The position numbers and the translations under genes were made by a program. Shown here piece by piece: positions 1-5,636 of a DNA stretch of 8,033 bases; the first letter of the stretch is position 1, and each line of letters opens with the position of its first letter. The notes beneath the pieces were generated by a model that made no database searches, was not told the origin of the DNA, and worked only from the letters and a program-made list of their open reading frames with translations. This DNA is from Nitriliruptoraceae bacterium. Its GTDB lineage: Bacteria; Actinomycetota; Nitriliruptoria; Nitriliruptorales; Nitriliruptoraceae. The DNA lies in the NCBI GenBank assembly GCA_007117945.1, contig SKTN01000014.1, positions 1 to 8,033 on the forward strand. Reading direction: 5' to 3'.

Positions 1-136
1 TCTGGCGCAGATCGATGACGTAGATCCCACCGCGCTCGCCGTAGATGAAGCGTCGCATCTTGGGGTTCCAGCGCCGGGTCTGGTGTCCGAAGTGGACACC
101 TGCCTCGAGCAGCTGGCGCATGCTGGTGACGGCCAC
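1..136 (-). CDS. rpsB: 30S ribosomal protein S2, N-terminal part
   Basis: The first 45 residues of ribosomal protein S2 are present; the gene runs off the left edge. S2 is a small-subunit protein that binds late, between the head and body of the 30S, and helps recruit S1-type proteins. The peptide begins (M)AVTSMRQLLEAGVHFGHQ and continues through RRWNPKMRRFIYGERGGIYVID, which is the canonical S2 N-terminus. The start is the GTG at 136-134, supported by a strong AGGAGG at 148-143 with six bases between. An in-frame ATG five codons later lacks such a site. tsf, pyrH and frr usually follow beyond the edge. The 248-base gap upstream is unusually structured and may carry the leader. Identity is seen directly from the sequence; the function is family knowledge. 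Confidence 0.97.
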   Translation of the reverse strand, partial: MAVTSMRQLLEAGVHFGHQTRRWNPKMRRFIYGERGGIYVIDLRQ

Positions 137-142
137 TGCGTT

Positions 143-148
143 CCTCCT
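143..148 (-). promoter_or_regulatory. Ribosome binding site of rpsB
   Basis: AGGAGG lies six bases before the GTG at 136-134. It is the strongest Shine-Dalgarno in the window, decides the rpsB start and fits a highly translated ribosomal protein gene. Confidence 0.9.
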
Positions 149-183
149 GGGTTCGGTTGGTCCTCCGCCCGCATCCTCCGGGT

Positions 184-216
184 CCCGTGGACGACCTGTC
201 CGGTCGATCCACCGGG
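184..216 (-). promoter_or_regulatory. Hairpin in the rpsB leader (candidate S2 leader element)
   Basis: Read on the minus strand, CCC-(G)-GTGGA-(T)-CGACC, a GGACA loop, then GGTCG-TCCAC-GGG fold into a 13-bp stem with two single-base bulges on the 5' side and a five-base loop. It ends 35 bases before the AGGAGG of rpsB. A second GGTCG further 5' (about 223-219) could compete for the same CGACC strand, so an alternative fold exists. Ribosomal protein leaders often bind their own product, but I do not recognise this as a described S2 leader class. The fold is visible; the regulatory role is inferred. Confidence 0.45.
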
Positions 217-354
217 TGCGACCCACCTCGCGCGCAGCGAGGCACCGGGGCCGCCCGTCAGCAGGCGTGTGTGATGGGGTGCTGTCCGGGGGGCGGACAC
301 CGCGGTGCACCGCCCCGACGTCGGCGCGTGCGGACGGTCGCCCGCACGGCAAGA

Positions 355-377
355 GGTCCGGTCAGTGCGACCGGACC
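355..377 (-). terminator. Probable transcription terminator after the M23-hydrolase gene
   Basis: GGTCCGGTC and GACCGGACC form a perfect 9-bp stem with a five-base loop. It starts seven bases past the TGA of the fusion gene (387-385). Only a short pyrimidine run (CTCTT) follows on the minus strand, as is common for stem-only terminators in GC-rich actinobacteria. The stem is seen directly; its function is inferred from the location. Confidence 0.6.
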
Positions 378-384
378 CGCGCGA

Positions 385-2199
385 TCAGGGTAGCGGTGTC
401 GCGCCCGGCCTGCGGATCGCCGGCATCTGCCACATCCCCCACAGGTGCAGGACCCGGGCTGCGGTGGCCCCGAGGTTGCCCAGCTCACCGCCGATCACGG
501 TGCCCGCGTGGCCGGGGCTGGTGATCACCTCCTCGCCCGCCAGGAACCTCCAGGTCACCTCGCGCACAGCCTCCGTCTCGAGGACGGAGCCGTGCCCGCC
601 GGGCAGCACGCGGTGGTCCACGACGGGGGCGTCGGTGGTGGGGATCACACCGGAGAGGGCGTCCACGGTGCCACCGAAGCCGTGGGCGCTGTCATGCCCC
701 GCGGGGTGACGGGTGCGGTGCGGGGTGACCACCAGGTCCCGGCTCCCGCCGATGGTCAGCACCCGCGTCCCCGTGGCCAGCGGGCCCGCCGCGCCGGCCT
801 CCAGGGCCCGGTCCCACGCCCGGGCCAGCCGCTGGGTGGCGTCGCTGCCGGAGGCCACCTGACCGATGGCCGGCGCGTCGAGGGGCAGGCGCTGACCGGC
901 GGGCCCCAGGTGACGTCCTACCTCCTCGGCCACGGGCCCGAGCAGCACGTCGTCACCGAGCACCTCGGCAACCACCGCCAGGTCGGAGCCGCGCAGGGGG
1001 GAGGCGATCGTGACGACGTGTCCGATGGGCGGCAGGCTCGTGTCGTAGGGGTCGTGGTGTTCCAGGAGGTAGTGGAGGATCACCAGCCCACCCATCGAGT
1101 AGCCGATCAGGTCCACCGCCCGCCCGGGCTCCCGGGCCGCCTGGGCACGCAACTGGTCCGCCAGCAGCGCCGCCGCCGGGCCCGGGCCGGGCCAGGTGTG
1201 CTCGGGGCCGTAGGGCAGCTGGTCCCGACGTGGATCGACCTCGTCGGCCCCGTCGCCGTCGACGTCCACCCGCCCCGCGTAGGAGAACGCCGTAACGCTC
1301 CGCGGGTCGTAGCCGAGATGTGCGGTGTCGAGTACCTGGCTGGCCGATGAGGCCGCGAGCCCCGGGACCAGGATCAGGTGGTTGGGGTTGGGCGGCACGG
1401 CGAAGCCGGGCCGCGCAGCCGTCGGGCTGCCGCCCACCAGGACGCCGGCGGCCCGGCCGCCCTCCCAGGGCTCGTAGGCCCGGACCCGGTGGTCGGTGCC
1501 CCGCCAGGCGCCCTCCCCCACCAGCGACGGTCGCCGATCGTCCCCACCGAGCAGGGACAGCGGATCGATGTAGGTGCCGGTGCGGTCCCGTGCACCCCAG
1601 TGCAGGCCGTGGTCACGGCCACCGGGCCCGTGGCCGCCGGCGTCGAGGGCACCGAGCACCTCGCCACCGCTGACCGACGCGCCGCGGGCGACCCGCAGCC
1701 CCTGCAGGGGCCCGTAGGTGGTCAGGTGCCCGTCCGTGTGGGCGATGCTGACCCAGCGCCGACCCGCGACGGGGCCGGCGAAGCGCACCATCCCCGGCGC
1801 CGCCGCGCGGATCGGTGCCCCGACGCCCACATCGAGGTCCACCCCGCGGTGCCCCGCACCGAAGGCCGTCGTCGGGGGGTCGAAGGGCCGCAGCACCCGC
1901 CCCTGGACGGGTGGCTGGTAGCGGACCGCGATACCGAGATCGGGCGACCAGCCCGGGACGTGGGGGTCGACGTCCGCTCCCGCGGCGAGGGGGTTGGCCC
2001 GCGCCGTGGGCGGGGATGCCAGTGCCAGGGCCGCGAGGGCCGCCAGCAGGAGCGCCAGGACAGCCCGGAACCGCTCATCCGGCGCGGGTGGCGACCGCCG
2101 TGCGGGTGGGCGCCGGGGCCCGGACCGCGATGCGGGTCGACGCCGGGGCCCGGACCGCCGTCCGTGGTGGCGCAGCGCAGGGACCGGGGCAGGGAGCAT
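385..2199 (-). CDS. Secreted M23 (LytM-like) domain fused to a lipase-like alpha/beta hydrolase
   Basis: This is a 604-residue exported protein with two enzyme-like domains. A 40-residue Arg/Pro-rich start is followed by a hydrophobic core (about 46-62) and an Ala-X-Ala-type cleavage site after TARA (68). An M23 domain spans about 98-218 with zinc-ligand candidates H117 and D121 (GHRGVD) and H200 (GLHWG). The usual first His of HxH is Gly198 and the YxHL histidine is Pro164, so peptidase activity is uncertain. After a linker, an alpha/beta hydrolase fills about 273-555: HLILVPG strand, nucleophile S368 in GYSMGG, likely acid D488 (GSRD) and H536 (PGGHG). An Asp-rich DVDGDGADE loop at 312-320 may bind a cation. 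The ATG at 2199 is chosen because GGAGG lies seven bases upstream. No ATG, GTG or TTG occurs in frame before the hydrophobic core. A single M23 protein commonly sits beside rpsB in Actinobacteria. Substrates of both domains are unknown; cell-envelope remodelling is inferred. Confidence 0.87.
   Translation of the reverse strand: MLPAPVPALRHHGRRSGPRRRPASRSGPRRPPARRSPPAPDERFRAVLALLLAALAALALASPPTARANPLAAGADVDPHVPGWSPDLGIAVRYQPPVQGRVLRPFDPPTTAFGAGHRGVDLDVGVGAPIRAAAPGMVRFAGPVAGRRWVSIAHTDGHLTTYGPLQGLRVARGASVSGGEVLGALDAGGHGPGGRDHGLHWGARDRTGTYIDPLSLLGGDDRRPSLVGEGAWRGTDHRVRAYEPWEGGRAAGVLVGGSPTAARPGFAVPPNPNHLILVPGLAASSASQVLDTAHLGYDPRSVTAFSYAGRVDVDGDGADEVDPRRDQLPYGPEHTWPGPGPAAALLADQLRAQAAREPGRAVDLIGYSMGGLVILHYLLEHHDPYDTSLPPIGHVVTIASPLRGSDLAVVAEVLGDDVLLGPVAEEVGRHLGPAGQRLPLDAPAIGQVASGSDATQRLARAWDRALEAGAAGPLATGTRVLTIGGSRDLVVTPHRTRHPAGHDSAHGFGGTVDALSGVIPTTDAPVVDHRVLPGGHGSVLETEAVREVTWRFLAGEEVITSPGHAGTVIGGELGNLGATAARVLHLWGMWQMPAIRRPGATPLP
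2101..2160 (-). repeat. 30-bp tandem duplication in the fusion gene
   Basis: Two adjacent 30-base units (2101-2130 and 2131-2160) match at 26 positions and share an identical 18-base core, CGCCGGGGCCCGGACCGC. They encode SGPRRRPASR and SGPRRPPARR (residues 16-35), the basic segment before the signal-peptide core. The unit length keeps the frame. Confidence 0.85.
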
Positions 2200-2206
2200 G
2201 GGCACG

Positions 2207-2211
2207 CCTCC
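2207..2211 (-). promoter_or_regulatory. Ribosome binding site of the M23-hydrolase gene
   Basis: GGAGG lies seven bases before the ATG at 2199-2197. It is only one base from the GTG at 2205-2203, which argues against starting two codons earlier. A TANNNT-type hexamer, TAGTCT, lies further up at 2244-2239 but has no recognisable -35 partner. Confidence 0.75.
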
Positions 2212-2286
2212 GTGCCCCCGGGTGTTCGCGAGCGGGCGAGACTACGTCCCCCACGCGCCGGCGGGACCACGGACCACCTCGATGCT

Positions 2287-2345
2287 GTGGACAGCCCCGC
2301 CCACCCGACCGCGCCGGCGTGGACCGCCCCGCCCACCCGACCGCG
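2287..2345. repeat. Two 27-base direct repeats, period 32
   Basis: Copy one is 2287-2313 and copy two is 2319-2345. Each is GTGGAC, one variable base, then GCCCCGCCCACCCGACCGCG. They differ at a single position and are separated by five bases. No coding function is visible. They could be a duplicated regulatory site or part of a dispersed chromosomal repeat. Confidence 0.8.
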
Positions 2346-2346
2346 T

Positions 2347-2380
2347 GGTCGTTTCCTGGGCCAGAGCCCCGGTCTCGACC
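2347..2380 (-). repeat. Imperfect hairpin related to the sigma gene terminator
   Basis: Arms 2347-2361 and 2366-2380 pair at 11 of 15 positions around the same four-base loop as the perfect hairpin at 2416-2455. The two share the 15-base string CCTGGGCCAGAGCCC (2355-2369 and 2427-2441). It looks like a decayed duplicate and could act as a weaker second terminator. Confidence 0.55.
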
Positions 2381-2415
2381 CTCCCCCGGGCGGCTGCGGC
2401 CTGCGTGCTCCTCGG

Positions 2416-2455
2416 GGTGGTCGGTCCCTGGGCCAGAGCCCAGGGACCGACCACC
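2416..2455 (-). terminator. Perfect 18-bp hairpin, probable terminator of the sigma factor gene
   Basis: GGTGGTCGGTCCCTGGGC (2416-2433) is exactly complementary to 2438-2455 around a four-base loop (CAGA on the plus strand). It begins 63 bases past the sigma gene stop. No T-run follows, so it would be a stem-only terminator or an RNA 3'-end stabiliser. The symmetry is seen directly; the role is inferred. Confidence 0.7.
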
Positions 2456-2518
2456 ACACCAGCCCCCAGCGACGTCCCGCCTGTCGCGCGCGGCACCACC
2501 GCAGCCGTACCTGCAGGC

Positions 2519-3298
2519 TCAGCCGCGGATCAGCTCACCGAGCTTGGTGCGCAGGCTGAGCACCGCCTTGGTGTGGATCTGACACACCCGCGACTCGGTG
2601 ACACCCAGCACATCGCCGACCTGGGCGAGGGTCATGCCCTCGAAGTAGTACAGCCCGAGCACGGTCTGCTCGCGATCGGTGAGCCGGGTCAGGGTCTGAC
2701 GCAGCAGCCGCTTGGTCTCCGCGTCGTCGAGGGTCTCCTCGGGCAGGGAGGCCGTGAGGTCCTGGAGGGTGTCGACCAGGGTGATGCGGTCGCCCTCCCC
2801 GACGTCGAGCACCTCGTCGAGGGCAGCGATGGAGGTCATCGACATCCGGGCCAGGGTGTCCTGGAGTTCCTGGACGCTCCAGCCGAGCTCCTCGGCGAGT
2901 TCGTCGTCGCTGGGGGTGCGCTTGAGCTCCGATTCGAGCTGCTGCATGGCGCTCTCGACCTGGCGCGCCCGGGTCCGCACGGAGCGGGGCACCCAGTCGA
3001 CGCTGCGCAGTTCGTCGATGATGGCACCGCGGATGCGGGCCACGGCGTAGGTCTCGAACTTGTAGCCACGCGCCGGCTCGAACTTCTCGATGGCGTCCAT
3101 CAGCCCGAAGATGCCGTAGCTGACCAGGTCGGCGTGCTCCACGTGGGCGGGCATACCGACGGCGACACGGCCGGCCACGTACTTGACCAGGGGGGCGTAG
3201 TGGATGATGAGCTGCTCGCGGATCTCGACCTTGCGGTCACCGATGTAGGCCGCCCACAGCGCGGCGACCTCGCCCTCGGTGATCGCGGTCGTGCTCAC
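2519..3298 (-). CDS. whiG: WhiG/FliA-family RNA polymerase sigma factor
   Basis: This 259-residue group 3 sigma factor directs RNA polymerase to an alternative promoter set, late sporulation genes for Streptomyces WhiG or flagellar genes for FliA. Region 2 is at about 30-100, with DLVSYGIFGLMDAIEKFEP and FETYAVARIRGAIIDELRSVDWVPRSVR. Region 3 is at about 105-155. Region 4 is at about 200-255, with the helix-turn-helix MTLAQVGDVLGVTESRVCQIH. Length is normal for the family. The start is the GTG at 3298-3296, with GAGGAG five bases upstream; an in-frame GTG 16 codons earlier has no such site. It sits 60 bases after xerC, in the place whiG occupies near rpsB in Actinobacteria. No anti-sigma gene is in the window, so whether it controls motility or development cannot be told. 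TAGTCT at 3361-3356 is a weak -10 candidate. Confidence 0.93.
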   Translation of the reverse strand: MSTTAITEGEVAALWAAYIGDRKVEIREQLIIHYAPLVKYVAGRVAVGMPAHVEHADLVSYGIFGLMDAIEKFEPARGYKFETYAVARIRGAIIDELRSVDWVPRSVRTRARQVESAMQQLESELKRTPSDDELAEELGWSVQELQDTLARMSMTSIAALDEVLDVGEGDRITLVDTLQDLTASLPEETLDDAETKRLLRQTLTRLTDREQTVLGLYYFEGMTLAQVGDVLGVTESRVCQIHTKAVLSLRTKLGELIRG

Positions 3299-3303
3299 GC
3301 CCG

Positions 3304-3309
3304 CTCCTC
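3304..3309 (-). promoter_or_regulatory. Ribosome binding site of the sigma factor gene
   Basis: GAGGAG lies five bases before the GTG at 3298-3296. It decides this start over an in-frame GTG at 3346 that would add 16 non-conserved residues. Confidence 0.75.
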
Positions 3310-3358
3310 GCGTCCCGCCCCCGGCACGCTGCTGATTCCCGGCCACGGCCCATGGAGA

Positions 3359-4393
3359 CTAGTCACGCGGCAGCACCCTACCCGAGACCGGTGCACCCGA
3401 GCCCCGGCTGCGTGCCCGCGGGTGCGCTGCGGCGTGGGCCTCCTGGAGCTGCCCCCGGGACAGATGGGTGTAGCGCTGGGTGGTGGCCAGGGAGGCGTGA
3501 CCCAACAGCTCCTGGACCTGCCGGAGGTCGGCGCCCCCCTCGAGCAGGTGGGTCGCCATGCTGTGACGCAGGGTGTGGGGCGTGACGTGGCCGAGGCCGG
3601 CGCGTCGTGCCGCCCGGTTCACGATCTCGCGGGCCCCACGCGGCTCCAGGCTGCGGCCGCGTGCGGTCACCAGGAGGGCGTCCACGGCCTGGGAGCCCAT
3701 CAGCAGGGGCCTACCGGCACCGAGGTAGCGGCGCACCACGGCCACCGCGGGGTCACCGAGGGGCACGATCCGCTCTCTGCCGCCCTTGCCCGCCAGGCGG
3801 ACCAGCTGCTGGTCGAGGTCCAGGGCAGCCAGCGGCAGGGGGCAGAGTTCGCCGATGCGTGCGCCGGCGGCGTAGAGCAGCTCGAGCAGCGTGCGGTCGC
3901 GCAGGGCCAGGGGGTCGTCGCCCGCGACGCTGTCCAGCAGGGCCGCGACCTGATCGGCGCGCAGCACACGCGGGAGGTGGCGACCCTGCTTCGGTGAGGC
4001 CAGGGCCGCTGCCGGGTCACCGTCGATCAGGCCCCGCCGGGCCAACAGCCCGAAACAGGTCCGGATGCTCGAGGCACGGCGGGCCGCGGTGCTGCGGGCG
4101 TAGCCCCGGGACTGGAGATCGGCGAGGTAGCGGCGCAGGGTGCGCACGTCCACCTCCCGTGGCGAGGTGATGCCCCACCGCGTGCAGGTACGTGCCAGGT
4201 CCTCGGTGTCGCGGCGGTAGGCGGCCACGGTGTTGGCCCGGCGTCCGAGCTCGCCCTCCACGTGGGTGACCAGCACGGTGATCGCCTCGGACCAGGCGGG
4301 GCTGATCGCCTCCCCGGCGGCACCGACCGCGCTCCGCTCGTCCCCGCAGGCAGCGGCAGCAGGGGTGACGGACGGAGCGGGGGCGGTGGACAC
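3359..4393 (-). CDS. xerC: Tyrosine recombinase, XerC type
   Basis: This is a 344-residue site-specific tyrosine recombinase. XerC with XerD normally resolves chromosome dimers at the dif site. An N-terminal SAM-like core-binding domain covers about 35-125. The catalytic domain covers about 140-320 with the full set visible: R179 (GARIGEL), K203 (GKGGRERIVP), H273 and R276 (HTLRHSMATHLLEGGADL), H299 (LLGHA) and nucleophile Y308 (TTQRYTHL). The first 30 residues and last 25 are low-complexity, making it longer than the usual 300. The GTG at 4393 is the best start, 31 bases past the dprA stop. It has no clear Shine-Dalgarno but has TTGACT-N17-CAGGCT ending six bases upstream, suggesting a leaderless transcript in addition to read-through from dprA. 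Mycobacteria also place xerC between dprA and rpsB. XerD or a phage-type integrase cannot be fully excluded, but the context favours XerC. Confidence 0.92.
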   Translation of the reverse strand: MSTAPAPSVTPAAAACGDERSAVGAAGEAISPAWSEAITVLVTHVEGELGRRANTVAAYRRDTEDLARTCTRWGITSPREVDVRTLRRYLADLQSRGYARSTAARRASSIRTCFGLLARRGLIDGDPAAALASPKQGRHLPRVLRADQVAALLDSVAGDDPLALRDRTLLELLYAAGARIGELCPLPLAALDLDQQLVRLAGKGGRERIVPLGDPAVAVVRRYLGAGRPLLMGSQAVDALLVTARGRSLEPRGAREIVNRAARRAGLGHVTPHTLRHSMATHLLEGGADLRQVQELLGHASLATTQRYTHLSRGQLQEAHAAAHPRARSRGSGAPVSGRVLPRD

Positions 4394-4399
4394 GTGGTG

Positions 4400-4428
4400 A
4401 GCCTGTGCCCTGGTGTTGCGGAAGTCAA
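4400..4428 (-). promoter_or_regulatory. Candidate leaderless promoter of xerC
   Basis: On the minus strand, TTGACT (4428-4423, five of six to TTGACA) is followed after 17 bases by CAGGCT (4405-4400). The GTG start lies six bases further on, so transcription would begin at or next to the start codon. The -35 overlaps the dprA stop codon and sits in a locally AT-richer patch. The -10 fits TANNNT only at positions 2 and 6. Confidence 0.4.
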
Positions 4429-5636
4429 GATATGAGCCGCTGTGGTGCCGCCGGCCGCCGGCACAGCACCACACCCTCGGGGCCCTCCGCCACCTCACCG
4501 GCGACCTGCGCACGGGTGAGCGCCGCCAGGGCCGCGCCGGCGTCGAGCTCCACGCGCTCGAGGAGCACGTCGACGGGCACGGCCCGGGGCCACGCGGCCC
4601 TCAGGGCGGCGTGGAGCGGGGCCGGCAGGGCGCTGAGCGGGTCCGCGCGATCGACCTCGGCGGCGGTACCCGAGGCCGCCACCCCGCCCGTCCCGGCGAG
4701 GTGGGCGCGATGGGCGAGGCGGTCCAGGTGCTCCAGCAGGTCGCCAGGGCCGGTGCAGGGGTGCGCGCCCTCGCCCAGCAGGCGGTTCGGGGCGACGGAG
4801 CCGCTGGCGCGGACGTCGCCGGGAACGGCCAGGAGCACCCGGTCACGCTCCAGCGCGGCCGTCGCGGTCAGCAGCGCCCCCGACCGGGCGCCGCCCTCCA
4901 CGACCACCACCACGTCGGCGAGCGCGGCCACGATGCGGTTGCGGGCACGGACCACGCCGGCGCGGGGCGGCACGGCGGGCAACTGCTCGGAGACCACCGC
5001 ACCCCCGGCGCGACGGATCCCATCGAACAGGCCACCGGGCCGTGCGTGGGACCGGGGGTAGTCGACGTCGTGCCCGCAGGCCAGCACGACGCTGGTCCCC
5101 CCGCTGGTGTGCACCGCGGCGCGGTGGGCGGCCGCGTCGATCCCGACGGCGCCACCGGAGATCACGTGGGCACCGGCCTCGCCCGCGGCCTCTGCGAGCC
5201 AGGCCGTGATGCCGGTGCCGTAGCTGCTGGCACGCCGCGAGCCCACCAGCGCCACCGTCGGGCGGTCCTCGGGGACCTGCCCGGAGGCGGCCAGCAGCAC
5301 GGGACCGTCGGTGTCCGGCCACCCCTCGGCCAGCCGCGAGGGGTACCCGGGATCACCGACCACGCTCAGCTGGCAACCGCGTGCCACCCAGCGGGCGATG
5401 ACCGCGGCGGCATGCGCCGCGTCGTCATCGTCGAGGTGGGGCAGGACGTGGGCTCGCAGCCGCCGCGCGGGCGTGCCACCGCCGGCGTCCGAGGCCAGTG
5501 CTCGGCGCACCCCCTCCAGGGTCCGGCGGGGCCGGACGGCCCAGGCCACCAGGGCAGCTACCAGCTCCGGGTCGCTGCCGGGGGCCGTGATCTCCCGGCA
5601 GGCCTCGGCGAGGCCGGTGAGGCCGGGGGCGCTCAC
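4425..5636 (-). CDS. dprA: DNA-processing protein DprA (Smf)
   Basis: This 403-residue cytoplasmic protein binds incoming single-stranded DNA and loads RecA during natural transformation. It is kept in most bacteria, transformable or not. An N-terminal helical segment (1-85) precedes the Rossmann-like core (about 90-305). Core motifs are DPGYPSRL (95-102), VGSRRASSYG (131-140), ISGGAVGIDAAAHRAA (159-174), RARNRIVAAL (230-239), GARSGALLTATAALE (249-263), RVLLAVPG (266-273) and the GSVAPNRLLGEGA turn (279-291). A winged-helix-like C-terminus follows an Ala/Gly-rich linker (about 335-395). The GTG start at 5636-5634 overlaps the comM stop (GTGA) and has AGGGGG within comM just upstream, indicating translational coupling. 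A longer open frame to 5876 is only read-through of comM sequence. No key motif is missing. Confidence 0.95.
   Translation of the reverse strand: MSAPGLTGLAEACREITAPGSDPELVAALVAWAVRPRRTLEGVRRALASDAGGGTPARRLRAHVLPHLDDDDAAHAAAVIARWVARGCQLSVVGDPGYPSRLAEGWPDTDGPVLLAASGQVPEDRPTVALVGSRRASSYGTGITAWLAEAAGEAGAHVISGGAVGIDAAAHRAAVHTSGGTSVVLACGHDVDYPRSHARPGGLFDGIRRAGGAVVSEQLPAVPPRAGVVRARNRIVAALADVVVVVEGGARSGALLTATAALERDRVLLAVPGDVRASGSVAPNRLLGEGAHPCTGPGDLLEHLDRLAHRAHLAGTGGVAASGTAAEVDRADPLSALPAPLHAALRAAWPRAVPVDVLLERVELDAGAALAALTRAQVAGEVAEGPEGVVLCRRPAAPQRLIS

Larger units (their letters stand above)
137..384 (-). other. Intergenic region between the hydrolase fusion gene and rpsB
   Basis: This is a gene-free stretch of 248 bases. 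Going toward rpsB it contains the terminator-like hairpin at 355-377, an 8-bp stem at 328-347 (one G-U pair, loop GACC), a 12-base palindrome at 302-313, a 6-bp stem with a C5 loop at 283-299, the bulged 13-bp hairpin at 184-216 and the rpsB Shine-Dalgarno. I see no convincing TTGACA/TANNNT promoter pair and no small ORF with a ribosome site, although an rpsB promoter must lie here or read through from upstream. Confidence 0.6.
2206..2518 (-). other. Repeat-rich intergenic region between the sigma factor gene and the fusion gene
   Basis: This is a gene-free stretch of 313 bases. In the direction of transcription it holds a perfect 18-bp hairpin (2455-2416), an imperfect hairpin with the same loop (2380-2347), two 27-base direct repeats (2345-2319 and 2313-2287), a near DnaA-box 9-mer inside one of them (2294-2286, one mismatch to TTGTCCACA), a weak -10-like TAGTCT (2244-2239) and the Shine-Dalgarno of the fusion gene. 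Short open frames here have no ribosome site and repeat-driven composition, so I call none. Confidence 0.6.

Noticed and set aside
445..1350. Long open frame on the plus strand opposite the fusion gene (about 300 codons)
   Set aside because: It mirrors a gene with clear M23 and hydrolase motifs, has no recognisable domain or ribosome site, and arises from the scarcity of stops in very GC-rich DNA.
2239..2244. TAGTCT as a promoter -10 for the fusion gene, with the same hexamer at 3356-3361 for the sigma gene
   Set aside because: No -35 partner is visible at suitable spacing for either, so I mention them as weak candidates only and do not list them as features.
2206..2345. A CRISPR-like array formed by the direct repeats
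   Set aside because: There are only two copies with a five-base gap, no unique spacers and no cas genes.
2242..2499. An 85-codon minus-strand frame in the gap after the sigma gene
   Set aside because: It consists of the hairpins and direct repeats translated, has no Shine-Dalgarno, and ends near the start of the fusion gene without coding features.
3299..3346. A 16-residue N-terminal extension of the sigma factor
   Set aside because: The upstream GTG lacks a ribosome site, the extra residues are not family-like, and GAGGAG fits the downstream GTG.
3299..3358. A WhiG/FliA-type promoter (TAAA-N15-GCCGATAA) anywhere in the gaps of the window
   Set aside because: I found no match in the intergenic regions, so there is no sign of local control by the encoded sigma factor.
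1994..3997. A 667-codon open frame on the plus strand spanning the 5' end of the fusion gene, the sigma factor and most of xerC
   Set aside because: It crosses several well-supported minus-strand genes and intergenic hairpins, and its translation is low-complexity without any family motif.
3359..4393. A mobile-element origin for the tyrosine recombinase
   Set aside because: There are no attachment-site repeats, cargo or composition shift, and the neighbours are the conserved chromosomal set seen around xerC in Actinobacteria.
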